A stretch of 64,000 bases of DNA, taken from the NCBI RefSeq assembly GCF_039522025.1, contig NZ_BAAADB010000022.1, positions 1 through 64,000 of the forward strand, written 5' to 3'. The stretch comes from Deinococcus depolymerans. GTDB taxonomy: Bacteria > Deinococcota > Deinococci > Deinococcales > Deinococcaceae. Made by a program: the position numbers and the translations under genes. Below the pieces are notes generated by a model that was given only the letters and a program-made list of their open reading frames with translations, did no database searches and was not told where the DNA came from. Shown in pieces: positions 39,647-51,675 of this stretch. How positions within the stretch are numbered: the first letter of the stretch is position 1; the number at the start of each line of letters is the position of its first letter.

Positions 39647-41095
39647 ATGACTGATACGAACCGTCCGCTGGACGTGGTGATCCTGGCCGCCGGTCAGGGA
39701 ACGCGCATGAAATCCTCGCTGCCCAAGGTGCTGCACCCGGTCGCGGGCCGCCCGATGGTCGCGTGGGCCGTGAAGGCCGCGCAGGAACTCGGCGCGCGGA
39801 ACGTGGTCGTCGTGACCGGACACGGCGCCGGGGCGGTCGAGGCGGCCCTGGCCGGCAGCGGCGTGGTGTTCGCGCGGCAGGAGCAGCAGCTGGGCACCGG
39901 GAACGCCTTCCTGGCGGGCATGGACGCCCTGGACGACCACGAGAACGCGGACGTGCTGGTCCTGTACGGCGACACGCCGCTGCTGCGCACCGAGACGCTC
40001 CGCGACCTGCTGGCCGACCACCGCACGCGGGGCGGGGCCTTCACGGTCCTGACCGGCGTGCTGCCGGACGCGACCGGGTACGGCCGGATCATCCGGGACG
40101 CGCAGGGGAACGTGGAACGCATCGTGGAGCAGAAGGACGCCACGCCCGAGGAACGCGCCGTGCAGGAATTCAACTCCGGGGTGTACCTGATGGACGCCCG
40201 CGCGAACGAACTGGCCCACCGCATCACGAACGAGAACGCCAGCGGCGAGTACTACCTGACGGACCTGCTGGGCCTGTACCGCGCCGAGGGTGCCGAGGCG
40301 CACGCCTTCCGCCTGACCGACCCGGACGAGGTCATGGGCGCCAACGACCGCACGGGGCTGGCCGAGGCGGAGAACATCATCCGGGCGCGCATCACGCAGG
40401 CGCACATGCGGGCCGGGGTGACCATCCACATGCCGGAAACGGTGTACATCGAGGACACGGTCGTGCTGGGCCGCGACGTGACCCTGGAACCCGGCGTGAT
40501 CCTGCGCGGCGACACGCGCGTCGCGGACGGCGCCCAGATCGGCGCGTACTCGGTCGTCACGGACAGCGTGCTGGCTGAGGGCGTGGTCGTGAAGCCGCAC
40601 AGCGTGCTGGAAGGCGCGCAGGTGGGTGCGCGCAGTGACGTGGGGCCGTTCGCGCGCCTGCGCCCCGGCACCGTGCTGGGCGAGGCGGTGCACATCGGGA
40701 ACTTCGTGGAAACCAAGAACGCCCGTCTCGCGCAGGGCGTGAAGGCCGGGCACCTCGCGTACCTGGGTGACGTGAGCATCGGCGACGAGACGAACGTGGG
40801 GGCCGGGACCATCATCGCGAACTTCGACGGGGTGAACAAACACCCCAGCCGCATCGGGGCGGGTGTGTTCATCGGCAGTAACTCCACCATCGTCGCGCCC
40901 CGCGTGATCGGGGACGCCGCGTTCATCGCGGGCGGCAGCACCGTCCACGACGACGTGCCCGAGGGAGCCCTGGCCGTCGCGCGCGGCAAGCAGCGCAACC
41001 TCGAAGGCTGGTCCCACCGTTACTGGAACGGCCTGCGAGAGAAGGTGCAGACGAAACTGCCGTGGCTGGCCGGGTGGCTCGACCGGCAGGGCTGA
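39647..41095 (+). CDS. glmU: Bifunctional UDP-GlcNAc pyrophosphorylase / GlcN-1-P acetyltransferase
   Basis: 482-aa enzyme that makes UDP-GlcNAc for peptidoglycan. The N-terminal domain starts with the nucleotidyltransferase motif [19 protein letters not shown] and has the YGDTPLLR site. From about residue 260 the hexapeptide (left-handed beta helix) acetyltransferase repeats begin, with the NFVETKNA and [17 protein letters not shown] motifs. The C-terminal tail is typical. A TACACT box lies 10 nt upstream. The TGA stop is joined to a dispersed repeat. Confidence 0.95.
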   Translation: MTDTNRPLDVVILAAGQGTRMKSSLPKVLHPVAGRPMVAWAVKAAQELGARNVVVVTGHGAGAVEAALAGSGVVFARQEQQLGTGNAFLAGMDALDDHENADVLVLYGDTPLLRTETLRDLLADHRTRGGAFTVLTGVLPDATGYGRIIRDAQGNVERIVEQKDATPEERAVQEFNSGVYLMDARANELAHRITNENASGEYYLTDLLGLYRAEGAEAHAFRLTDPDEVMGANDRTGLAEAENIIRARITQAHMRAGVTIHMPETVYIEDTVVLGRDVTLEPGVILRGDTRVADGAQIGAYSVVTDSVLAEGVVVKPHSVLEGAQVGARSDVGPFARLRPGTVLGEAVHIGNFVETKNARLAQGVKAGHLAYLGDVSIGDETNVGAGTIIANFDGVNKHPSRIGAGVFIGSNSTIVAPRVIGDAAFIAGGSTVHDDVPEGALAVARGKQRNLEGWSHRYWNGLREKVQTKLPWLAGWLDRQG

Positions 41096-41230
41096 TACGG
41101 ACTCCGATGGAATGGTTTGCAAAAACCGTTCCATCCGAGCGGACGCGAGCAGGAGAGAAACGGGTTCCGGGCGTGGAGTTGGCAACCCGGTGCTGTCCTG
41201 GGTTGCTAACGAAGCAGACGGAATCCGTAT
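41095..41230 (+). repeat. Dispersed palindromic repeat, copy 5 (with compensatory changes)
   Basis: Full-length copy starting at the A of the glmU TGA stop. In the first hairpin the arms are GATGGAATGG/CCGTTCCATC instead of GATTGAATGG/CCGTTCAATC, a T-A pair replaced by G-C. The second hairpin reads CAACCCGG/CTGGGTTG instead of CAATCCGG/CCGGATTG, again with a paired change. The right end is GAATCCGTAT. Confidence 0.9.
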
Positions 41231-41247
41231 GACGCACGAACCATGAA

Positions 41248-41274
41248 GGGGGACGCCGACCGGTGGCGTCCCCC
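41248..41274. terminator. Terminator for the MFS gene
   Basis: Perfect 10-bp stem GGGGGACGCC (41248-41257) / GGCGTCCCCC (41265-41274) with a 7-nt loop, just beyond the stop at 41289 on the minus strand. Confidence 0.8.
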
Positions 41275-41288
41275 CACTGCTGCCGGAT

Positions 41289-42671
41289 TCAGGCCGTGAG
41301 GGGCGGCGCTTCGGGCAGCGGGTCCTCCACGCGGCGCAGGTGCGGGTTCAGGAGTTGCGCGGTCGCCAGGACGGCCATCAGCACTCCGGACCACAGCAGG
41401 ATCGACCCGGCCCCCACCCGCGCGGCGAGCAGCCCGGCCAGCGCGGTACTGAGGGGCGCGGTGAACTGCGCGATCAGGCGGCGCACGCTGAACACCCGGC
41501 CCTGCAGTTCCGGCGAGACCTGCGCCTGCCAGATGCTCTGCGAGTGCGCGTTCATGATCGGCGTCATCACCCCGAACGACAGCACGCACGCGGCCGTCAG
41601 GGGCAGGCTGCCCGCCACGCCGCTCAGGGCCTGCGCGGTTCCGGCGGCGATCATGGGCAGCAGCACGCCCAGCACCCGCCGCCGCTTCAGGCCGCCCGTC
41701 ACGCTGACCAGCAGGCCGCCCAGCAGCCCCCCGGCACTCAGGGCCGTCCAGAGGGTCGCCAGGGCCGCGCCGGTCCCGTCGGCGGGGGTGCCCAGCGTGA
41801 ACCGTACCAGCAGCGGATGCAGGACGCCCACGCCGCTGGTGAGCAGGTTCACGCCCGCGAAGGTCAGCAGCAGGTGCAGCAGCGCGGGCCGCCGCCCGAT
41901 GAACGACCACCCGAAACGCATGTCCTGCGCCAGCGAGGGCCGGCCGCGCCCCCCGTCCCGGCGGGGCGGTTGCGGCCAGTGCAGGCGCGACACCACCGCC
42001 GCCGCCAGCAGGAACGACGCCGCGTCGATGCCCAGCGCCAGCGGCACGCCGTCCGGCAGGCCCGCCAGCGCTCCCGCCAGCACGCCCGGCCCCTCTCCCT
42101 GCCGCGCCAGGGCCGGCAGTCCGATCAGCAGCGCCGCCAGCGCCGGACTGAGCAGCCCAGACAGACTCCAGAGGGTCTGCATCAGGCCGTTCGCGCGCGG
42201 CAGGCGGTCGCGCGTGACCAGCGACGAGTAACTCGTGTCGAACGCCGACCCGTGAAACGTACCCACCAGACCCAGCGCAGCCGTGAACAGCGTCAGCAGC
42301 CACACGGGCGGCGTGCCCAGCGTGACCATCAGCACGCCCAGCGCCAGCAGCAGCGCCCCCAGCAGGTCGCAGGTGATCATCATGCGCCGCCGGTTCCAGC
42401 GGTCCGCCAGCGCCCCCGCCAGCGGCGCCCCCAGAATCGCCGCCGCGCCCCACCCCAGCCCGGTCAGGGCCAGCGCCGCCGCCAGCTCCGGCTTCTGCGC
42501 CTCCAGCGGAAAACGCGACTGCGTCAGGTAGATGTTCATGGCAAACGCACTCAGGCCGCCCCCCAGCACACTCAGCGCCTGCGACCCCCACAGCCACAGG
42601 AACGTCCGCCAGCGGGCCGCGTCCGACAGGACGGGCGGGTCGGGCAGGGAGTCAGCAGGCGGCAGGGTCAT
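41289..42671 (-). CDS. MFS transporter, macrolide/drug exporter-like
   Basis: 460-aa integral membrane protein with 12 predicted helices of the major facilitator superfamily. The layout (WLWGSQALSVLGGGLSAFAMNIYL start, then the LADRWNRRRMMI loop between helices 2 and 3) is typical of the MefA-like exporters with two six-helix halves and a central loop. Substrate unknown. On the minus strand a TACGCT box ends 6 nt before the ATG (leaderless pattern). The gene is monocistronic and terminates at the hairpin at 41248. Confidence 0.85.
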   Translation of the reverse strand: MTLPPADSLPDPPVLSDAARWRTFLWLWGSQALSVLGGGLSAFAMNIYLTQSRFPLEAQKPELAAALALTGLGWGAAAILGAPLAGALADRWNRRRMMITCDLLGALLLALGVLMVTLGTPPVWLLTLFTAALGLVGTFHGSAFDTSYSSLVTRDRLPRANGLMQTLWSLSGLLSPALAALLIGLPALARQGEGPGVLAGALAGLPDGVPLALGIDAASFLLAAAVVSRLHWPQPPRRDGGRGRPSLAQDMRFGWSFIGRRPALLHLLLTFAGVNLLTSGVGVLHPLLVRFTLGTPADGTGAALATLWTALSAGGLLGGLLVSVTGGLKRRRVLGVLLPMIAAGTAQALSGVAGSLPLTAACVLSFGVMTPIMNAHSQSIWQAQVSPELQGRVFSVRRLIAQFTAPLSTALAGLLAARVGAGSILLWSGVLMAVLATAQLLNPHLRRVEDPLPEAPPLTA

Positions 42672-42794
42672 ACGCCCAGCGTAGGGCAGCGCCCACCGCC
42701 GCGAATCCGCACACTGGCCGATACACCCCCGCGCCCCTCACCACTACCCTGCCGGGCATGCTGCGCCGCTCCCGCTGCGCGCTCACGCGCTGAG

Positions 42795-43349
42795 CTACTT
42801 CTGCCGGAGTTTCTTGCGTTCCTGCACGGCGAGTTCGTCGACGCGTTCGTTCTCGCCGTGCCCGGCATGGCCCTTGACCCACACGAAGGTCAGGGCGTGC
42901 GTTCTGGCTTGCGCGATCAGTTCTTCCCAGAGGTCCTGGTTTTTCACGGGGTCCTTGGCGGCGGTTTTCCAGCCGTTGCGTTGCCAGTTCAGGATCCAGC
43001 CGTCCGTGAAGGCCTTGCGGAGGTACTGGCTGTCGGTGACGACGGTGACGTGGCAGGGGCGTTTGAGGACTTTCAGGCCCTCGAGCAGGCCGCGCAGTTC
43101 CATGCGGTTGTTGGTGGTGCCTTCCTCGTTCCCGCTGAGGACGAGTTCGCGGCCCTTGCAGTTGAGGATGGTGGCCCAGCCGCCGTGGCCGGCCTGGGTG
43201 TCGCAGGCGCCGTCGCTGTACAGTTCGACGTGGTCGCCCACCACGGGTTGCGCGGGCTGGATGCCGGCCGGGAGGGCCTGGCGGTCGCGCGCGGCGTCCT
43301 GCGCTTTCTGGGCGGGGGACTTGCGGGGGGCGGGGCGGGGGCGGGTCAT
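42795..43349 (-). CDS. rnhA: Ribonuclease HI
   Basis: 184-aa RNase HI that cuts RNA in RNA-DNA hybrids. Four acidic catalytic residues are in place: Asp46 (YSDGACD), Glu84 (MELRGL), Asp106 (TDSQYL) and Asp171 (RVDELA), with the loop His in KGHAGHGENE. It is about 30 residues longer than E. coli RNase HI because of a basic, Ala/Pro/Gln-rich N-terminal tail (1-38) that has no hybrid-binding-domain motif. A TACAGT box lies 9 nt before the ATG. Confidence 0.93.
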   Translation of the reverse strand: MTRPRPAPRKSPAQKAQDAARDRQALPAGIQPAQPVVGDHVELYSDGACDTQAGHGGWATILNCKGRELVLSGNEEGTTNNRMELRGLLEGLKVLKRPCHVTVVTDSQYLRKAFTDGWILNWQRNGWKTAAKDPVKNQDLWEELIAQARTHALTFVWVKGHAGHGENERVDELAVQERKKLRQK

Positions 43350-43390
43350 TGTCCGGGAACTGTAGGGAGGCGCGGGGCGTACTGTCAAGC

Positions 43391-43852
43391 ATGAGCCGTT
43401 CCCTGCCTGTCATTCCGGAACCCGACCGCACTCCGGCGATCATCACGCACCTGTCGCCGCTGGCGGGCCTGCTGCTGCCGACGCTGGGGAACGTGCTGGG
43501 GCCGCTGGTGGCGTGGCTGGCGTTCCGGGACCGGAGTGGTGCGCTGGACGAGCAGGGCAAGGAAGCCCTGAACTTCCAGCTGAGTTTCTGGCTGTACGGA
43601 CTGGTGGTGGGGGTGCTGGCGTTCATTCTGTTCAGCGCGGGCCTGATCGGTGGGGCGGTGGGGGCGGCGGCGGGCACGCCGGACCTGGGGGCGCTGGCGT
43701 TCCTGGGGACGTTCGGAGCGTTCTTCCTGTTCTTCCTGCCGGTGATGGCGGTGCTGGGGCTGGTGCCGTTCGTGTTCATGATCGTGGCGGTCGTGCGGGT
43801 CAGTGCGGGGCAGCCTTACCGGTACCCGCTGAGCATCCGCTTCCTGCGCTGA
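43391..43852 (+). CDS. DUF4870 family membrane protein
   Basis: 153-aa protein with three to four predicted membrane helices. The EGKEALNFQLSFWLYG-type segment (here EQGKEALNFQLSFWLYG) is characteristic of DUF4870 membrane proteins, whose function is not established. The ATG at 43391 has a TACTGT box 5 nt before it. Its TGA stop shares its last base with a dispersed repeat. It diverges from rnhA. Confidence 0.85.
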   Translation: MSRSLPVIPEPDRTPAIITHLSPLAGLLLPTLGNVLGPLVAWLAFRDRSGALDEQGKEALNFQLSFWLYGLVVGVLAFILFSAGLIGGAVGAAAGTPDLGALAFLGTFGAFFLFFLPVMAVLGLVPFVFMIVAVVRVSAGQPYRYPLSIRFLR

Positions 43853-44007
43853 AACGGACTCCGATTGAATGGCTTGCAGAGCCGTTCAATCCGAGCGGAT
43901 GCGACTCGGAGAGCTGCTCCGCAGAGAAGGAGAGAAGCGGGTTCCGGACGTGGAGTTGGCAACCCGGCGCCCTTCCGGATTGTCAACGAAACAGACGGAG
44001 TCCGTAT
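43852..44007 (+). repeat. Dispersed palindromic repeat, copy 6
   Basis: Full-length copy whose first base is the A of the upstream TGA stop; the terminus reads AAACGGACTCC rather than ATACGGACTCC. First hairpin GATTGAATGGCTT/AGAGCCGTTCAATC. The second hairpin has become asymmetric (CAACCCGG / CCGGATTG). It ends GGAGTCCGTAT. Confidence 0.88.
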
Positions 44008-44042
44008 GAGGCATCCGGGCGCGGGCGCGTATGCTGGGGCGC

Positions 44043-44798
44043 ATGCGGATCATGGCTGTGTTTGCGCACCCGGACGACGAGATCGGGTGCATGGGGACCC
44101 TGGCGAAGCACGCGGCGCGTGGCGACGAGGTCATGCTGGTCTGGACGACGCTGGGCGAACTGGCCAGTCAGTTCGGGGACGCGCCGCACGCGGAGGTCAC
44201 GCGGGTGCGCCGCGAGCATGGCGCGTGGGTGGCGGCGCAGATCGGGGCGCAGCATCACTTCTTCGACATGGGGGACAGCCGCATGACGGGCGGGCGCGGC
44301 GAGGCGCTGCAACTGGCGCGGCTGTACGCGCGGTTCCGGCCGAACGCCGTGATCACCTGGAGTGACGATCACCCGCACCCGGATCACCGCATGACCGCGA
44401 AGATCGCCTTCGACGCGATCACGCTGGCCCGCATTCCGAAGATCGTGAACGAGGTGGGCGGCGGGGCCGCCATGCCGCCCGCCCCGGACCTGAGTGGCGA
44501 CCACGCCATCGAGAGTGGTGAGGACGTGCGCCGCCTGGACGCGTGGCGGGAACCCGTGCGCTTCTACCAGTACCACGCGCCGGCCAGTCCGTACCCGGAG
44601 GTCAGCGTGGACATCACGGACACCATTGACGTGGCGGGCCGCGTGATGGAGTACTACCACGACTTCTACCGCTGGCAGTGGACGAAAGAGCAGTTCCTGG
44701 AGGGCCGCGCGGGCGTGGGGCGGCTGGCGGGCGTGCGGTACGCCGAGCGGTTCAACCTGCGCGTGTCGCAGCTGCCGGCGCGGGCCTACCTGGACTGA
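44043..44798 (+). CDS. PIG-L/LmbE-family deacetylase
   Basis: 251-aa zinc amidohydrolase that removes N-acetyl groups from GlcNAc-type glycosides. The zinc motif AHPDDE (His9, Asp12) and the second motif HPHPDHRM are present. Relatives include BshB (bacillithiol synthesis, which Deinococcus uses) and MshB, so BshB is a plausible role, but other PIG-L deacetylases share these motifs. The start ATG at 44043 has a TATGCT box 7 nt upstream. The stop is followed by a decayed repeat. Confidence 0.85.
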   Translation: MRIMAVFAHPDDEIGCMGTLAKHAARGDEVMLVWTTLGELASQFGDAPHAEVTRVRREHGAWVAAQIGAQHHFFDMGDSRMTGGRGEALQLARLYARFRPNAVITWSDDHPHPDHRMTAKIAFDAITLARIPKIVNEVGGGAAMPPAPDLSGDHAIESGEDVRRLDAWREPVRFYQYHAPASPYPEVSVDITDTIDVAGRVMEYYHDFYRWQWTKEQFLEGRAGVGRLAGVRYAERFNLRVSQLPARAYLD

Positions 44799-44850
44799 TC
44801 CGGACTCCGGGTGAAGGGGGCTGCACCCGCTTTCAGGCCGAGCAGAGAGG
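44798..44850 (+). repeat. Decayed dispersed repeat
   Basis: After the TGA stop at 44796-44798 the sequence reads TCCGGACTCCGGGTGAAG and then the remains of a first hairpin (GGGGGCTGCACCC). The rest of the element is lost. It keeps the stop-codon-adjacent position seen in other copies. Confidence 0.55.
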
Positions 44851-44899
44851 CCTGTCCCGGTGCGGGTGCGGGCCGCTTCGCGCTACAGTGACGGTTACT

Positions 44900-45451
44900 A
44901 TGTCCGAGTCCATCAGCATCAAGCAGACCATCGTGGTCAGGGCCCGTCCGGACGTGCTGTACCGGCTGGCGCTGGAACCCAGGCGGCGCGTCAAGTGGGA
45001 CCCCAACCTCGCGAAAGCCGAGTACGAGGGCGAGAACGCCCGGCTGGCGAACAACGCGCTGGTGCGCTTCAAGTTCACGCGCCGCCTGCTGGGCCTGAGT
45101 TTCACCGCGAAGTACGGGCAGTTGCAGGCGCCGCAGCGGGGCGGCTGGGAGAGCGTGCGGAACGTGGGGCCGCTGGAGAAGCTCACGCAGGGCTGGACGT
45201 TCAAACCCATGCCCGGCGGGACCGAGGTGACCCTGACCCTGAACGCCCGCGTGATGTACCGGTGGATCAGGACGCCCGTCGAGCGGGTGCTGCACAACAT
45301 GGTCGCCACGACCCTGCTGGAGTTGCAGCGCAGCGTGGACGCCCAGGGCGCGCAACTGCTCGAGGACATGGGCCGCGAGATGCAGGAGCGCCAGAAGGCC
45401 GAGCAGAAAGCCGCGAAGGAAGCGGCGAAGGCCGCGAAGAAGAAACGCTGA
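44900..45451 (+). CDS. SRPBCC (START-like) family protein with Lys-rich tail
   Basis: 183-aa protein. Residues 5-145 resemble the SRPBCC helix-grip fold, a hydrophobic ligand pocket (ISIKQTIVVRARPDVLYRLA start, WDPNLAKAEYEG, then a C-terminal amphipathic helix). The final 30 residues (Lys/Ala/Glu-rich, ending KKKR) form a charged helical tail. Ligand unknown. The ATG at 44900 was chosen from the TACAGT box 10 nt upstream. A hairpin terminator follows directly. Confidence 0.75.
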   Translation: MSESISIKQTIVVRARPDVLYRLALEPRRRVKWDPNLAKAEYEGENARLANNALVRFKFTRRLLGLSFTAKYGQLQAPQRGGWESVRNVGPLEKLTQGWTFKPMPGGTEVTLTLNARVMYRWIRTPVERVLHNMVATTLLELQRSVDAQGAQLLEDMGREMQERQKAEQKAAKEAAKAAKKKR

Positions 45452-45465
45452 ACCGAGCCACGCAG

Positions 45466-45503
45466 CGCGCCCCGCAGCTTCCGTGCGGGGCGCGTGCCTT
45501 TTG
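45466..45503 (+). terminator. Rho-independent terminator
   Basis: Perfect 11-bp stem CGCGCCCCGCA (45466-45476) / TGCGGGGCGCG (45484-45494), 7-nt loop, then TGCCTTTTG. Confidence 0.88.
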
Positions 45504-45511
45504 TATGGCCG

Positions 45512-45949
45512 TCAGCCGGGGCGCAGGGCGTCCAGCGCGGCGCGCAGGGCGGGCGGTAGCGGGGCGGGGCGGCGGGTGTCGCGGTCCACGTACACGTGCA
45601 CGAAATGCCCCTGCGCGCAGGCCGCGTCGTCCCCTTCGCGGAACACGGCCAGTTCGTAGCGGACGCTGCTGCGGCCCAGGCGGCCCACGCGCAGGCCCAC
45701 GCTGAGGGGTTCGGGGAACGCGGCGGGCGCGAAGTACGCGCAGCCACTCTCGACGACCAGTCCGATCACCGCGCCCGCGTGAATATCCAGCGCCCCCCGG
45801 GCGGCGAGGTAGGCGTTCACGGCCGTGTCGAAGTACGCGTAGTACGTCACGTTGTTCACGTGCCCGTACACGTCGTTGTCCGCCCAGCGGGTCGGGGTGG
45901 GGTGGTGGTACGGGTACTCGGCGCGGGTGTGCGGAACGGGGCGGGTCAC
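45512..45949 (-). CDS. Acyl-CoA thioesterase, YbgC/4-hydroxybenzoyl-CoA hotdog type
   Basis: 145-aa hotdog-fold protein. The active-site pattern [20 protein letters not shown] (Asp-x-YGHVNN) is that of the YbgC/FcbC-like acyl-CoA thioesterases, which hydrolyse acyl-CoA thioesters. The start is a GTG at 45949 whose GTGA overlaps the stop of the cupin gene, so translation is coupled. It is the last gene of the topA-cupin-thioesterase unit. The natural acyl-CoA is unknown. Confidence 0.85.
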   Translation of the reverse strand: MTRPVPHTRAEYPYHHPTPTRWADNDVYGHVNNVTYYAYFDTAVNAYLAARGALDIHAGAVIGLVVESGCAYFAPAAFPEPLSVGLRVGRLGRSSVRYELAVFREGDDAACAQGHFVHVYVDRDTRRPAPLPPALRAALDALRPG

Positions 45950-46260
45950 CCGGACTCCGCGGCGCTCAGGAGCAGCGTGGTGCCGTCGCGGGTCCCGAAG
46001 GCGGTCCAGGGCTGCTGCGGGGTCACGTGGTAGCCCTCGCCGGGGCGCAGGCGCACGAAGTTGTTCAGGGGCAGGTCCACGACCGCCTCGCCGGTCAGGC
46101 ACACCAGCCAGCCGGGCGTGGCCGGGCCGGTCAGCGTGCCGCTCAGGGTCACGACCCGCACGTTTCCGCCGGGGAGCCGCACCCACTCGCCGGGCGTGCC
46201 CTGCGCCAGCCGGGGCAGGTGCAGCGCCTGGGGGGTGTCGGGGCGGGCGCGGGTCGGCAC
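45946..46260 (-). CDS. Small cupin-like protein
   Basis: 104-aa single-domain protein with the cupin barrel pattern: [25 protein letters not shown] carries the glycine-rich turns, but the usual metal-binding His cluster is incomplete. Function unknown. It starts with a GTG at 46260, one base after the topA TAA stop, with GGAG upstream, and overlaps the thioesterase gene by 4 nt, so it lies inside a compact operon. Confidence 0.7.
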   Translation of the reverse strand: MPTRARPDTPQALHLPRLAQGTPGEWVRLPGGNVRVVTLSGTLTGPATPGWLVCLTGEAVVDLPLNNFVRLRPGEGYHVTPQQPWTAFGTRDGTTLLLSAAESG

Positions 46261-46261
46261 G

Positions 46262-49192
<2,931 letters not shown>

Positions 49193-49367
49193 AAGTAAGG
49201 TCTCTCCCCCGGAACGGAGGTATGGGCCGAGCGTAGCACGCCCCCATCACACCTTCCGGTACAAGTCCCCCACTCTACGCCCCGGCCCGGCACCCCCCGC
49301 CAGCCTCCCACCCGACGGCCCGCACGCCGCTCAGGCTTGTCATTTCCCTCATGCTAGGCTGCGCTCG

Positions 49368-49940
49368 ATGCGTTCACGGGGCGCCACCCTCACCCTGCTG
49401 CCACTGGCCGTGGCAGCCCTGCTCGTTGCCGGTTTCGTGCTGACCCCCAACCTGCGCGTCCCGAACGCCAGCACACCGAACCCCACCCTGGTCGTCCTGG
49501 GCGCCGCGCAGTACGCCGGGAAACCCAGCCCCGCCTTCCAGCGCCGCCTGGATCACGCGCTGACCCTGTACCGCGCCGGGGGCGTGCAGCGGATCGTCGT
49601 CACGGGCGGCCGCCGGGCCGGGGATCCCTACACCGAAGGCGGCGTGGGCGCCACCTACCTCGCCCGCCACGGCGTCCCCGCGGGCCACGTGATCGCCGAG
49701 GAACGCAGCCGCACCACCGTGCAGAACCTGCAGAACGCCCGCGCGACCCTGCCCCCCCACACGCCCCTGACCCTCGTCACCGACGAGGCCCACGCCCCCC
49801 GCGCCCTGGCCCTGGCCCGCGCCATCGGCCTGAACGCCAACGTCAGCGCCAGCCCCCTCAGCCCCCAGGTGGACCGCTCGTACCTGCTGCGCGAGAAAGT
49901 CGCCCTGGTCGCCTACGCCCTGATCGGCATCCGGCTGTAG
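49368..49940 (+). CDS. YdcF/DUF218-family protein, membrane anchored
   Basis: 190-aa protein with one N-terminal hydrophobic segment (about 7-26) anchoring a DUF218 (YdcF/SanA-like) domain outside the membrane. The pattern LVVLGAAQYAGKPSPAFQRRLDHAL, then IVVTGGRRAGDPYTEGGVGATYL and EERSRTTVQNLQNA, is the family signature. Relatives affect envelope permeability; the reaction is unknown. A TAGGCT box 7 nt before the ATG at 49368 fixes the start. Confidence 0.85.
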   Translation: MRSRGATLTLLPLAVAALLVAGFVLTPNLRVPNASTPNPTLVVLGAAQYAGKPSPAFQRRLDHALTLYRAGGVQRIVVTGGRRAGDPYTEGGVGATYLARHGVPAGHVIAEERSRTTVQNLQNARATLPPHTPLTLVTDEAHAPRALALARAIGLNANVSASPLSPQVDRSYLLREKVALVAYALIGIRL

Positions 49941-49952
49941 CCGGGGGATGGA

Positions 49953-50002
49953 ACGTGGGGTGTGGGTCGTGGGAGAACCCCCCTACGACCCACACCCCAC
50001 GT
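49953..50002. terminator. Long terminator between convergent genes
   Basis: Perfect 18-bp stem ACGTGGGGTGTGGGTCGT (49953-49970) / ACGACCCACACCCCACGT (49985-50002), extended by GGGGGA and TCCCCC further out. Between the DUF218 gene and murJ. Confidence 0.88.
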
Positions 50003-50012
50003 CCCCCACGGA

Positions 50013-51632
50013 TCAGCGTTTCAGTCGCCGGGTGACCGCCGCCACTTCCGGCAGTTTCAGGGCGAGTGCGCCGCCCAGGTACACGGCGAGGCCCACTCCG
50101 CCCGCCAGGGCCAGCACGGGAATGCTGGTCAGGATGAAACCCGGTTCGATCGGCACGGCCCGCGCGATCAGCCACGCCACGCCGCCCGAGACGGCCGCCA
50201 GCGGCACGACGCGCAGCAGGTGGCCCGTCACCTCGCGCGCCGGGAAGCCCACGGCGCGGCGGTACAGGACGATCAGGGCGGCCGTCATCAGCAGGCCGCT
50301 GATGGTGGTACTCAGGCCGAAGCCGATCAATCCCAGGCCCGGCACCAGCAGGCGGTACAGGCCGACCTCCAGCACGAAGCCGATGGCGCTGATCGTCACG
50401 GCCTCACGGGTGCGTTCACGGGCGTAGAAGGTTCGCAGCAGCACCGTCACCAGCGCCCACGGCACGAGGGCCAGGGACCAGCTGCTCAGGATGCCCGCTC
50501 CGGCCAGGAACTTCACGGTTTCCTTGGCAGTGCGGGGGGCGTGGGTGTTGATGACGCTGATCACGTAGGGGGACAGCGCGATGATCAGGGCACTCATGGG
50601 GGCGGCCAGGAACGTGGTGGTGCGGATGGTGCTGGCGGTGAGTGCGCGGAACTGCGGCCAGTCCTTCCCGGCGGCGGCCTGCGAGAAGCGCGGGAAGACC
50701 GCCAGGACGGGTGAGACGACGAACAGGCCGTTCACGGTGGTGAACAGCGCCTGCGCGTTGAAGTACCCGGCCTGCGTGCCGGAATCGAACAGCCGCGCGT
50801 CGGACAGCAGGCGCAGCACGTACACGTTCAGGAACTGCCGCGCCCCGGCCGTCAGGGTGAACGGGGCCATCTGGCGGATCACGCGGCCCACCGCCGGGTG
50901 GCCCATCAGGGCCGGGGTGGGCAGCAGCCCGAAGCGGTTCAGGGCGGGGAGCTGCACCACGAGCTGCGCCACCCCGCCGATCAGCCAGCCGAAGGCCAGC
51001 CACTCGGCCTGCTTGGGCAGCAGCACCAGCGCCGCGATGCTGGCGATGTTGAACGCCACGGGCGCAAAACTGCTTTCCCGGAAGTGCTCGTCGGCGTTCA
51101 GCAACCCCATGGCGATGGCGGACAGGCTGATCAGCATCAGGAACGGCATGACCATGCGGGTCATGAACAGCGCCAGTTCCCGGTCGATGTTCGACTGCCC
51201 GGCCAGCAGCAGGTCCACGAGGTACGGCGCGGCCAGGATGCCCGCCGCCATCAGGAGCAGGTTCACGGCGATCAGCACGCCGCTGAACGCCTGCGCCAGC
51301 CTTCTGCGCTCGGCATCGTCCAGGGTCTTGTACACCGGGATGAACGAGTTGACGAGCGCACCCTCGGCCAGCAGTTCGCGCAGCAGGTTGGGAATGGTGA
51401 CGGCCGTGTTGAACGCCTCGACCAGCGTCACGCTGAACAGGTTGTTCAGGGCCATCTGGCGCAGGATGCCGCTCAGGCGGGAGCCGAGCGTGCCGAGCAT
51501 GACGATGAGGGTGTTCGCCCGCAGCGATTTCTTCGGGTTGGCGGGTGGGGGGGCGTCGGGCGGTCCGGCGTCCTCGAAGGACATGTTCAGTTCGGGGGGT
51601 GCGGGGGGCGGACCGGACGGCGGGAGACTCAC
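50013..51632 (-). CDS. murJ: Lipid II flippase MurJ (MviN)
   Basis: 539-aa membrane protein with 14 predicted helices of the MOP superfamily that moves lipid II across the membrane for peptidoglycan synthesis. Signature segments are GTLGSRLSGILRQM in helix 1 and AFNTAVTIPNLLRELLAEGALVNSFIPVY, both typical of MviN. The start was set at a GTG at 51632, 6 nt after a TACAGT box (leaderless pattern), not at the upstream ATG of the open frame at 51668. The first 35 residues are a Pro-rich cytosolic tail. Confidence 0.9.
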   Translation of the reverse strand: MSLPPSGPPPAPPELNMSFEDAGPPDAPPPANPKKSLRANTLIVMLGTLGSRLSGILRQMALNNLFSVTLVEAFNTAVTIPNLLRELLAEGALVNSFIPVYKTLDDAERRRLAQAFSGVLIAVNLLLMAAGILAAPYLVDLLLAGQSNIDRELALFMTRMVMPFLMLISLSAIAMGLLNADEHFRESSFAPVAFNIASIAALVLLPKQAEWLAFGWLIGGVAQLVVQLPALNRFGLLPTPALMGHPAVGRVIRQMAPFTLTAGARQFLNVYVLRLLSDARLFDSGTQAGYFNAQALFTTVNGLFVVSPVLAVFPRFSQAAAGKDWPQFRALTASTIRTTTFLAAPMSALIIALSPYVISVINTHAPRTAKETVKFLAGAGILSSWSLALVPWALVTVLLRTFYARERTREAVTISAIGFVLEVGLYRLLVPGLGLIGFGLSTTISGLLMTAALIVLYRRAVGFPAREVTGHLLRVVPLAAVSGGVAWLIARAVPIEPGFILTSIPVLALAGGVGLAVYLGGALALKLPEVAAVTRRLKR

Positions 51633-51675
51633 GGGGTCACTGTACCGCCCGTCCCGCCCGGCCTTCACGGGCCGT